A DNA stretch of 64,000 nt, from contig NZ_CP116383.1 in NCBI RefSeq assembly GCF_028201475.1, positions 1,798,001 through 1,862,000 of the forward strand, written 5' to 3'. The notes beneath the pieces were generated by a model. It had not been told where the DNA came from and searched no databases. It saw nothing but the letters and a program-made list of their open reading frames with translations. Origin of the DNA: Vibrio sp. SCSIO 43137 (GTDB lineage Bacteria; Pseudomonadota; Gammaproteobacteria; Enterobacterales; Vibrionaceae). A program made the translations under genes and the position numbers. Positions 51,085-57,733 of this stretch are shown in pieces. How positions within the stretch are numbered: position 1 is the first letter of the stretch; the number at the start of each line of letters is the position of its first letter.

Positions 51085-51432
51085 CAGATAGACGATGGAA
51101 GCGTCGGGATATAAGGCTTCGAGCGAATCCAATGTACGCTCTAGGGTGGTTACCTGTTCCTCGGTCATGGTGTCAGGACTCGATACAACCTGCACAAAGA
51201 TGGACTCATCTAGTACTGTGGTGTCCTCTACATCTACGTTGCCGTAGACCTCAAGGTCGTTTAAGTCGAGCACCGAACCGTCGCGCCGAACGAGGATATG
51301 AGCACCGTAGCCACGGACGCATCGCTGCCTGTCCATTGCCATGATGTCGAAATCACTCAGATCTTCACGTCCAGTGTCGGTATAAATGACCGCAATGTAG
51401 GAAGTAGCTTTTCTTTTAAGAAGTTTCGCCAT
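51079..51432 (-). CDS. Degenerate T7 lysozyme (gp3.5) homologue
   Basis: 117 aa versus 151 in T7. It aligns along its length: MAKLLKRKATSYIAVIYTDT with T7 MARVQFKQRESTDAIFVHCS, and GAHILVRRDGSV with GYHFIIKRDGTV. The zinc ligand His17 is lost, Tyr46 is Ala, and the protein stops at YPDASIVYLD, just where T7 has His122, Lys128 and Cys130. It therefore cannot be an amidase. T7 lysozyme also binds and inhibits T7 RNA polymerase; this homologue probably keeps only that regulatory role. Cell-wall lysis is taken over by the M15 endolysin. Overlaps RusA by 76 bp. Confidence 0.75.
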   Translation of the reverse strand: MAKLLKRKATSYIAVIYTDTGREDLSDFDIMAMDRQRCVRGYGAHILVRRDGSVLDLNDLEVYGNVDVEDTTVLDESIFVQVVSSPDTMTEEQVTTLERTLDSLEALYPDASIVYLD

Positions 51433-51779
51433 TTACTTTCCTCTAGTTCTGTTATCTTGATGGTTAAACCCTCCTGCCCTCTTGGAACTAATACTTTGTA
51501 TAACTTCAGGACATAGACGAACTTGTCATCGAACTTGTAACGCTTTTGAAGGACGTCAAGCATTGATTTAGCTGCATTGTCTAGGTCTGAGGCTTTATTG
51601 GAGTAACGCACTATCGCTCGGACGGATAGCTTAGTCTCTTTAGGGATGGTTATGTCAGGAAGACCGCGAGCGACCTGCATCTCCCACCGACGGTATGCCG
51701 ATGATTTGACCTTGCGGCCTTGATACATGTCGTTCGCGCTCATTGGTTTAACATCAATGTTGATGTCATGCTGAGTGAT
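51357..51779 (-). CDS. RusA-type Holliday junction resolvase, ATC start
   Basis: 140 aa from ATC 51779. The ATC shares its A with the TAA stop of SSB (TAATC) and AGGAAGG lies upstream. The added N-terminus (THDINIDVKPMSANDMYQG-like, minus the first residues) supplies the first beta strand of RusA, which is missing if ATG 51743 is used. Acidic catalytic pattern NKASDLDNAAKSMLDVLQKR and DDKFVYVLKLYK. Replaces T7 endonuclease I (gp3) at the same map position. Resolves branched replicating DNA before packaging. Confidence 0.82.
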   Translation of the reverse strand: MTQHDINIDVKPMSANDMYQGRKVKSSAYRRWEMQVARGLPDITIPKETKLSVRAIVRYSNKASDLDNAAKSMLDVLQKRYKFDDKFVYVLKLYKVLVPRGQEGLTIKITELEESKWRNFLKEKLLPTLRSFIPTLDVKI

Positions 51780-52423
51780 TAGAAGTCGCCTTCTTCCTCA
51801 AGCGGTTCGTTGCCTTCTTGGTCATTGAAGCCGTCGGCGTCCTCGTCGTACGAGTAACCACCTTCATGCGCTCCAAAGCCGTAAGACTCTGCCGAACGGT
51901 TGTCACCGCCGCCGCTACCTTGCGATAGCTCAATGATTTGAACAGCTTTAAGCTTCAGGGTTAGACCTGATACCGTTACTGTCATCATCTTGCCACCTTC
52001 GCGGTACTTCTCTTGTTTACTGTAAGGCCATACTTCAGCACTTACAGCGATACGAGAACCGCCGAATACTTGAGGTTTCTTCAGAATGCGCTTACCACTC
52101 GCGTCGTAGAACGTAGGTTCAGGTAAGATAACTTCACCTTTATATTCAAAGGCTGATTGTTTAACTCGGAAGAAGAACTCACCGTCTTTCTCTATCAGGA
52201 TGTCAGCTAGTTCACCCTTGCCACCCTTCTCGTTCTGGTAGAAGGCTTCAAGTTCGTCCTGAAGTTGGCCTAACACCGCTTGAACTTGCGGGTCGTTCGG
52301 GTCAACAACAAGGTCAACCTTATAGACGCCGTTCTTGTTATAGGCTGTGTCTGGTTTGTTTAGCCAAGGGTATTTAGCTGTGCCGATAGGAAGTGTGATT
52401 AGAGTTTTCTTTTGTTTTGTCAT
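51779..52423 (-). CDS. Single-stranded DNA-binding protein (gp2.5-like)
   Basis: 214 aa from ATG 52423, which matches the T7 gp2.5 N-terminus (KTLITLPIGTAKYPWLNKPD, NKNGVYKVDLVVDPNDP). Ends in an acidic tail with terminal Phe (NEPLEEEGDF), the feature gp2.5 uses to contact gp4 and gp5. Longer frame upstream includes the promoter region and is rejected. Confidence 0.93.
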   Translation of the reverse strand: MTKQKKTLITLPIGTAKYPWLNKPDTAYNKNGVYKVDLVVDPNDPQVQAVLGQLQDELEAFYQNEKGGKGELADILIEKDGEFFFRVKQSAFEYKGEVILPEPTFYDASGKRILKKPQVFGGSRIAVSAEVWPYSKQEKYREGGKMMTVTVSGLTLKLKAVQIIELSQGSGGGDNRSAESYGFGAHEGGYSYDEDADGFNDQEGNEPLEEEGDF

Positions 52424-52495
52424 TAAGTGGGAATGTCCCTCCATAGGTTTGATTGTTTGATAAATGAATGAACAAAATGTTTGAATCAAGTTGTT

Positions 52496-52515
52496 CTTAT
52501 AGGTGGCCTTAAATA
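52496..52515 (-). promoter_or_regulatory. Phage RNA polymerase promoter e
   Basis: Minus strand TATTTAAGGCCACCTATAAG, directly upstream of ssb and rusA. Confidence 0.82.
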
Positions 52516-52542
52516 GACCACCTCAATATCACTTCTGTTTCA

Positions 52543-52558
52543 TACTCACATGTGAGCA
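52543..52558. promoter_or_regulatory. Operator-like palindrome 5
   Basis: TACTCACATGTGAGCA, five bases after the RNA polymerase stop codon and ~30 bp before promoter e. A TATGAA box follows on the minus strand. Confidence 0.62.
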
Positions 52559-52562
52559 TAAG

Positions 52563-55325
52563 CTACGCAAAGGCGAACGCACTCTCCTTGATAAGCTCAA
52601 GGTTAAGGTTACCGTACTCTGGTAGCTCAAGGAAGTCACCGTGTTTATCAGGATGACATTGCATCTTGAACTCGGCCTCTAGTTCCTTAAAGACGTCCGT
52701 CTCACTGAACATTAAGACCATCGCCTCACGTATTACCGCAAAGAACACCTCTGTATTACCTGCGTGCGTCCCGAAGCTGTCATGAATCAAAGCGAAGTGC
52801 TTAATGCCGTGCTTCTCGAACGCTAGGTTAACCAACATCTGCAAGTGGCAGCTATCCAAGCTATGTACGACGTTAGGTGCGATGCTGTTAGCCGCTTTGT
52901 TCGCGTCATAATCTAGCGATTCGTCCTTTATATTAAGACGGCGGCGTTTACCTAGCATCACGCACTTCACCTGACGGTCACGCTCAATGCGATACTCTTG
53001 CAGTACTGGGAAGCCTAAAGGCGTCGTCCATGTAACAGGCGCATTGGCTGAAGCGATAAGCTTGGCTGCCTTCTGCATCCAGTCCATAGCCATAGCCGCA
53101 CGCTTAACAGTACGCTTAACCGCAGGATACGCATGAGCCGCCATTAGACGAGCCGCTTGGTTACCGTTACCAGCGAAGTGCCATACAGCATCCTCACCAC
53201 GGTTACGCTTAGCGGTGTACTTCTCGAACGCTGGCTTAATGATGTCTTCCATGCACTGCTCTTGAAAGCCGAACTGCGCCGAGCCATAGCAATAAGTCAT
53301 TACGTTACGCTTCACTGTCCCACGGTCGATACCAAAGGCAAGCCATGCATAGGCCTCAGTGATGTTATAGTACGCAGCCCTCACCTTCGAGACCACAGCG
53401 GCCTCACCCTTCTGACGACGGTCTAAAGCCAGCTCATAACAAGCTTTGAAGTCACCATCAGGGCACTCAGCATAGAAGACGCGCTTAGCTGTACTGTACG
53501 CCTTAACTGCCGCCTGACTAGAAGTGGTGCATCCTCCTACGATACGCTTGAACTCCTCTTCTACCTGCTCGGCCACTACGCGATAGATATCCGCAACTGT
53601 ATCCGACGGTATCAGGTTCACGTGTTGACCAGTGTCCTCACAACGTAACGCTGCGCCTAGAATCTGAAGACCTGAGCAAGAGCCGTCTAATGCAATCGGC
53701 AGATGCGACACATACTCACTAGCGAGCACCATTGACCAAGCTTCGGACAGCTCTGTAGCGCAAGCTATAGCCTGCATTGGTTTATCTGCTGTCTTAAGGA
53801 AGTCCACGCAATCCCGTGGGTCATTCGCTAAGGCGATTATCTGCTCCTTATGCTGCTCCACCCAAGCGACGCGCTCCTCAAAGGTGACCTTATCGACTCC
53901 CATGAGGTTAGCCATGTGTATCATTAGCCACTTCATGCCGTGCTTACCTAGCTTCTTACCATCAGCAAAGCGAAGTAGAGCCTTAACAAAGTCAGCGCCT
54001 TGGAAGTTCAACTTAGATACCGGATAGACGCGCATACGCTTATCGCCTTGCCACGGCACAAAGAACCGCTCATCGTCCTCATACTTACGTGCCATCTCGA
54101 CGAGGTTCACGAATGACGTGAGCTTACTGTTCTCACGCGCCTGCATTATGTAGAATTCACGGCACGCCTTCTGGTACTCCTTCACGCGGTAGTCATCATC
54201 AGCCAGCCCCACAGGTTTAGGTGGAGTGTGCTCCTCTATACGTAGCTTATGCATCGCAGGTAGCTTGATGTCCATAGCCCACGGTATCTGCTGCTCAACG
54301 AAGATATCTAGCCACTTAAGGATGGTCTTATTGATAGCAACAGGCGTCTCTTGAATACGGTTCAGCGCATCATACACACCTTCCATACCTGCTGTACGTA
54401 GCGTCCTCAAGTAGTCCTTATTACGTGTCTTAATCATTGACAACGGGCGGTTCGCTGGCGACAGGTAAGCACCGCGTGTAAGCGTCTCAGGACTCCAACG
54501 AGCAGGCGGCACAACCATAGGAGCATAAGCAGGACGCATGATGCGAGCCATCTCCTCACGACTCTCTTCAATCCAGTGCATCATCTCTGCCTGCGCTATT
54601 AGATGAGGACGAGTAGCAATGCTGTTGTTAGCCTTACGTTCAGCCCGTAGCTCAATCTTGAACCAGCCTGTCATCTGAACGAGAGCCTCAAGAAGCGCAT
54701 TGCCAATCTGCACGCGCTCCTCTGGTGTTAACTTAAACCAATCCATACCCGCCGTACGGATGATAGCCCACTTAAGCGACTCCCTCTTATGGGACGTGTC
54801 CTTCTTCTTCTCCATGTTACGAGCAGCAACAGTACCGAGGCCACGGTCTGTCTGCATTAGTAGATGGTAGTTGACCTCATCTTCGATAGCATGAGCGATA
54901 GCATGAGCGACATTACCTAACGGGCGTACATCCGACACACCCTCGATAGCATGGTGCAGTGTAAGCGTCGCAACTACATCGTAATGAGGGAACACGTGCC
55001 TAAAGAACTCCTTCAAGACGTGCTGACGGCCTCGTGTAGCTTCTTCTGTAAACCCTTTAAGGAACGTAGCGAAAGCGTCTAGGTTTGTTTGAAGTAGAAC
55101 CGCCCCATAACCGGCCTCTGTCTCACGTCCATTACGTGCTGCTTCATTGAACGCCTCCATAGCCTTCAGGTAACGTTCTTCCCTCATGGTGTACTCTAGG
55201 TCTATCTGCTTAACGTAATCATCACGTGAGAAGCCATCAGCGATCTCTAAGCCTAATAGCTCCGGCGATGGCCGTTCATAAGCGATAGTGTCTCCGTTTA
55301 CTGTAAAGGTATTGCGAAATGTCAT
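52563..55325 (-). CDS. Single-subunit phage RNA polymerase (gp1-like)
   Basis: 920 aa (T7: 883). Key catalytic segments: DGSCSGLQILGAALR (Asp537 region), KRNVMTYCYGSAQFGFQEQ (Lys631/Tyr639), APNVVHSLDSCHLQMLVNL and FALIHDSFGTHAGN (His811/Asp812), and the C-terminal ...AFAFA (T7 DFAFA). Transcribes middle and late genes from the TTAAGGCCACCTATAAG promoters. Preceded by a sigma70-like promoter overlapped by palindrome 6, so it looks like the main target of lysogenic repression. ATG with AGGAG upstream. Confidence 0.98.
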   Translation of the reverse strand: MTFRNTFTVNGDTIAYERPSPELLGLEIADGFSRDDYVKQIDLEYTMREERYLKAMEAFNEAARNGRETEAGYGAVLLQTNLDAFATFLKGFTEEATRGRQHVLKEFFRHVFPHYDVVATLTLHHAIEGVSDVRPLGNVAHAIAHAIEDEVNYHLLMQTDRGLGTVAARNMEKKKDTSHKRESLKWAIIRTAGMDWFKLTPEERVQIGNALLEALVQMTGWFKIELRAERKANNSIATRPHLIAQAEMMHWIEESREEMARIMRPAYAPMVVPPARWSPETLTRGAYLSPANRPLSMIKTRNKDYLRTLRTAGMEGVYDALNRIQETPVAINKTILKWLDIFVEQQIPWAMDIKLPAMHKLRIEEHTPPKPVGLADDDYRVKEYQKACREFYIMQARENSKLTSFVNLVEMARKYEDDERFFVPWQGDKRMRVYPVSKLNFQGADFVKALLRFADGKKLGKHGMKWLMIHMANLMGVDKVTFEERVAWVEQHKEQIIALANDPRDCVDFLKTADKPMQAIACATELSEAWSMVLASEYVSHLPIALDGSCSGLQILGAALRCEDTGQHVNLIPSDTVADIYRVVAEQVEEEFKRIVGGCTTSSQAAVKAYSTAKRVFYAECPDGDFKACYELALDRRQKGEAAVVSKVRAAYYNITEAYAWLAFGIDRGTVKRNVMTYCYGSAQFGFQEQCMEDIIKPAFEKYTAKRNRGEDAVWHFAGNGNQAARLMAAHAYPAVKRTVKRAAMAMDWMQKAAKLIASANAPVTWTTPLGFPVLQEYRIERDRQVKCVMLGKRRRLNIKDESLDYDANKAANSIAPNVVHSLDSCHLQMLVNLAFEKHGIKHFALIHDSFGTHAGNTEVFFAVIREAMVLMFSETDVFKELEAEFKMQCHPDKHGDFLELPEYGNLNLELIKESAFAFA

Positions 55326-55355
55326 TGGGTATCTCCTGTTGTCTTCCGGCCTCCG

Positions 55356-55375
55356 CCTATAGGTGGCCTAATTAA
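55356..55375 (-). promoter_or_regulatory. Phage RNA polymerase promoter f
   Basis: Minus strand TTAATTAGGCCACCTATAGG, upstream of the polymerase gene itself, allowing positive feedback. Confidence 0.72.
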
Positions 55376-55465
55376 ACATGCAAAAAAACTGCATAAAGAT
55401 TCTTAATGCTTTCTTGCTGTTTCGAAGGAGAGATAGTGGCGAGGCCTCCATCAACTCGGAGGCGT

Positions 55466-55493
55466 ATTGTACTCACATGTGAGCATGAAGCAA
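55466..55493 (-). promoter_or_regulatory. Sigma70-like promoter of RNA polymerase gene with operator 6
   Basis: TTGCTT (55493-55488), 16-bp spacer, TACAAT (55471-55466). The spacer is the palindrome TACTCACATGTGAGCA (55470-55485), so a bound repressor would block host RNA polymerase. Confidence 0.6.
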
Positions 55494-55526
55494 CAAAAAA
55501 AGGCCAACCCTTATGAGGTCAGCCTT
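55494..55526 (-). terminator. Terminator insulating RNA polymerase gene
   Basis: Minus strand AAGGCTGACC-TCATAAG-GGTTGGCCTT followed by seven T. In the prophage it should stop transcripts coming from the host tRNA promoter before they reach the polymerase gene. Confidence 0.8.
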
Positions 55527-55586
55527 CTGTTTATTGTTTGCGCATATTTTGCGTGGGGATTTTACTCGGTAGCGAGCACAAAACAG

Positions 55587-55604
55587 GGGATTTTAAATCC
55601 CTTG
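55587..55604. other. attR core
   Basis: GGGATTTTAAATCCCTTG, the second copy of the 18-bp att core. Confidence 0.93.
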
Positions 55605-55629
55605 TGTCTACCAATTCCACCACCAGGGC
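55587..55629 (-). pseudogene. tRNA-Leu(UAA), 5' part cut by prophage
   Basis: 5' acceptor GCCCTGG, D-arm and anticodon stem of the interrupted tRNA-Leu. Past the core the sequence is phage DNA without variable loop or T-arm, so the transcript cannot form a tRNA. Confidence 0.88.
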
Positions 55630-55712
55630 ATGCAATAATTTATTGCGATGCTGCTAAACGAAACGTTAGTACACCATCTTAAATACCGGCTTTAAGCCAC
55701 TATTTATTAATA

Positions 55713-55786
55713 TGGAGGCGCGTCCCGGAGTCGAACCGAGGTCCACGGATTTGCAATCCGCTGCATAGCCACTCTGCCAACGCGCC
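55713..55786 (-). tRNA. tRNA-Cys (anticodon GCA)
   Basis: 74 nt with CCA. Acceptor GGCGCGT/ACGCGCC, anticodon loop TTGCAAA, T-arm CTCGGTTCGACTCCGGG, 3' TCCA. Same order as the gly-cys-leu tRNA clusters of gamma-proteobacteria. Confidence 0.96.
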
Positions 55787-55822
55787 TTTGTTTTTAGGGG
55801 CTTGCCCCTGAGAACGAGTGGT

Positions 55823-55850
55823 ACTTTAACGGATTATGATTTTGAGTCAA
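55823..55850 (-). promoter_or_regulatory. tRNA operon promoter
   Basis: TTGACT (55850-55845), 16-bp spacer, TAAAGT (55828-55823), about 37 bp upstream of tRNA-Cys. It would have transcribed cys-leu-gly before the prophage entered. Confidence 0.6.
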
Positions 55851-55993
55851 CAAAAAAATAATTTATTTTAATCAACCGGTTATTAGGCCATCGATATGCA
55901 CAAAAAGATATCACAATGGTGATAATTAAGCCGTTCAGACAAACTGTATAGTCGTTGTTTTAACAGCAAGATCTTATCAGTAGCCTTTGCTAC

Positions 55994-56023
55994 TTGACAC
56001 TTGTGCCGGTAATTCAGTTATTA
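55994..56023 (+). promoter_or_regulatory. Promoter of Cys-rich exported protein gene
   Basis: TTGACA, 18-bp spacer, TTATTA (or TATTAT one base on), about 30 bp before the ATG. Confidence 0.5.
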
Positions 56024-56054
56024 TTGACCACCTAGTTAGTAATCAGGTATTTGA

Positions 56055-56408
56055 ATGTTCACCAGCAGCAGAAAAATCTGGATAGCCCTTTTAACACTGG
56101 TCGCTTTGTCGGTCATCAGTGTTGCTGACTATACCCCTTCTGCAGTATCAAAACGTTCAGCTTTCGATCCTGCTATTACTACTCAAGCGCATATTTCTGA
56201 TGCTCACTGCACCGACCAAGTTGAGCTCGATGAAGTGGATTCATCAGAGCAAAGCTGTTGTACCAGTGCCTGCCCAGTCAGTTTTCCCGTCAGCTCTGCT
56301 ATACATAGAGTAATAACACAGCCTTCCCGGCTGGCACTAATAGCAACTGAAACGTCAGCAAAATCTGACGCATTTAATAATGCTCTGTTTAAACCTCCTA
56401 TTAGCTAA
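56055..56408 (+). CDS. Exported Cys-rich small protein
   Basis: 117 aa with a signal or membrane segment (IWIALLTLVALSVISVADY). Mature part has HCTDQ, then SCCTSACPV, and ends FKPPIS. Four closely placed cysteines and the following dsbA gene suggest a periplasmic disulfide or metal-binding protein. Length and the C-terminal KPP ending resemble small metal-response proteins (DUF2946-like), but this is tentative. Confidence 0.6.
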   Translation: MFTSSRKIWIALLTLVALSVISVADYTPSAVSKRSAFDPAITTQAHISDAHCTDQVELDEVDSSEQSCCTSACPVSFPVSSAIHRVITQPSRLALIATETSAKSDAFNNALFKPPIS

Positions 56409-56521
56409 GTTCCGTTTACTTTTTAGCTTTAATTTCAAGTATCTATATAATATCGTACGGCTTTTCGTTCCTATCATGGCAACTATATAGAGAACACTTA
56501 GCCCTAAATGGAGCGCGATTA

Positions 56522-57121
56522 ATGAAAACCCTATTTACTTTTATAACCACACTACTAATTTCTTTCTCACTTCAGGCAAAACAGTTTACTGAAGGTGACT
56601 ACTATACTGTTCTGGATCAGGAAAAATCCACTACTCCTGTTGTTACAGAGTTCTTCTCTTTTTATTGCCCTCACTGTTACAGGTTTGAATATGTAATGAG
56701 TGAACTTAAAAATGCCATTCCTGATAATGCCAAACTGCAAAAAGTACACGTCTCCTTTATGGGAAACAGTATGGCCACCCCAATGGCAAAAGCTTATGCC
56801 ACTATGGTCGTCCTTGGCGTTGAAGAGACAATGGTTCCGGAGATGTTCCGTCAGATTCATGAGCTTGGCTTCAGACCACCAACGAAAGCCGCACTAAGAC
56901 AGATATTTCTCGATAACGGTGTCAATGCCGCTGATTTTGACGCTGCCTATAACGGCTTTGCCGTCGATTCAATGCAAAAGCGTTTTGATAAACAGTTCAA
57001 CAACAGCACATTACGAGGCGTTCCGGGCATTCTGGTTAACAATAAATATCTGGTTAAATCGGACAAAGTAAAAACCTATCAGGAGTACTTTGAGTTGGTT
57101 AATTACCTGCTTAAAAAATAA
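56522..57121 (+). CDS. dsbA: Thiol:disulfide interchange protein DsbA
   Basis: 199 aa with signal peptide (LFTFITTLLISFSLQA). Active site CPHC in EFFSFYCPHCYRFE and the cis-proline loop RGVPGILVNN. Oxidises cysteines of exported proteins, re-oxidised by DsbB. Only 113 bp after the Cys-rich gene, in the same direction. Good terminator follows. Confidence 0.93.
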   Translation: MKTLFTFITTLLISFSLQAKQFTEGDYYTVLDQEKSTTPVVTEFFSFYCPHCYRFEYVMSELKNAIPDNAKLQKVHVSFMGNSMATPMAKAYATMVVLGVEETMVPEMFRQIHELGFRPPTKAALRQIFLDNGVNAADFDAAYNGFAVDSMQKRFDKQFNNSTLRGVPGILVNNKYLVKSDKVKTYQEYFELVNYLLKK

Positions 57122-57129
57122 CTTCCTAC

Positions 57130-57155
57130 GCTTCCGGTTCTTTGCCGGAAGCTTT
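57130..57155 (+). terminator. Terminator of dsbA
   Basis: GCTTCCGG-TTCTTTG-CCGGAAGC hairpin followed by TTT. Confidence 0.75.
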
Positions 57156-57329
57156 CCCCTCCGATTAGTTCTTATATTTCATCCTCTTTCCTCTCTTCTG
57201 AATATATGCGGAAGACTTATGTTTACCTGCAATTTACCTGTCTGTACATATAATCAGCAAAATTGTTAAAGAAATGTAGGGCTATGCCGATATCAAATTA
57301 CAGTCATAATATTGGAAGGAGAAAAAGCC

Positions 57330-57686
57330 ATGTTTATGATCATTCAACAAGAACGCGGGGGTGTCTCTGAAATGGCACACTCTAAGAATACCGGGTTTGC
57401 TAAACCCCATGTCCCTGAGAATGAAGCCTTAAACGCCAAGCAAAGGAAGCAGGTGAATGAGCGCTTTCAGGTTCAGGATGATATTCAGTTAAAAGAGTCT
57501 ATGCGGGCTATCCAGTCTCTGCTCAGCTATCTGAACACAGGGTTAGAGGCTAAAATGGCAACTCAGTCAGGGCAGTCATATATTGCGATATACGATGTTA
57601 AGTCAGAGAGATTGGTTAAAACGCTGTCACTTTCTCAGATTCAGTCCCTCTCTGATGGCGGCTCAATTCTGAATAAAGCAATATAG
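57330..57686 (+). CDS. FlaG-like small protein
   Basis: 118 aa from ATG 57330, with GGAAGGAG eight bases upstream. The C-terminal half (SLLSYLNTGLEAKMATQSG, then YIAIYDVKSERLVKTLSLSQ) resembles the FlaG C-terminal pattern (helix, beta hairpin, 'D..TGEVIRQIP'). FlaG influences flagellar filament length. No other flagellar gene is adjacent, so the call is tentative. Convergent with the chemoreceptor gene. Confidence 0.45.
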   Translation: MFMIIQQERGGVSEMAHSKNTGFAKPHVPENEALNAKQRKQVNERFQVQDDIQLKESMRAIQSLLSYLNTGLEAKMATQSGQSYIAIYDVKSERLVKTLSLSQIQSLSDGGSILNKAI

Positions 57687-57726
57687 GGGCATACAGGACT
57701 GCACGGGCGAGACAGTCCTGAATGCC
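57687..57726. terminator. Hairpin between convergent genes
   Basis: GGCATACAGGACTG...CAGTCCTGAATGCC, a long inverted repeat between the FlaG-like and chemoreceptor stops; usable from both sides though T runs are weak. Confidence 0.5.
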
Positions 57727-57733
57727 GCCTTAG

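Larger units (their letters stand above)
10436..55604 (-). mobile_element. Integrated T7-type prophage, ~45.2 kb
   Basis: Bounded by 18-bp direct repeats in a split tRNA-Leu, with a tyrosine integrase next to the left end. Contains the full T7-type set: single-subunit RNA polymerase, gp2.5-like SSB, gp4 primase-helicase, gp5 DNA polymerase, gp6 exonuclease, ligase, portal, scaffold, capsid, tail tubular A and B, internal virion proteins, fibre, and both terminase subunits, in T7 order. Nearly all genes are on the minus strand. No frameshifted or interrupted key gene is seen once non-ATG starts are accepted, so it looks intact. Base composition is richer in GC than the flanks. Confidence 0.97.

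Noticed and set aside
55467..55682. Plus-strand ORF of 71 codons across attR
   Set aside because: It crosses the operator, terminator, att core and tRNA-Leu fragment; the phage/host junction makes a conserved protein impossible.
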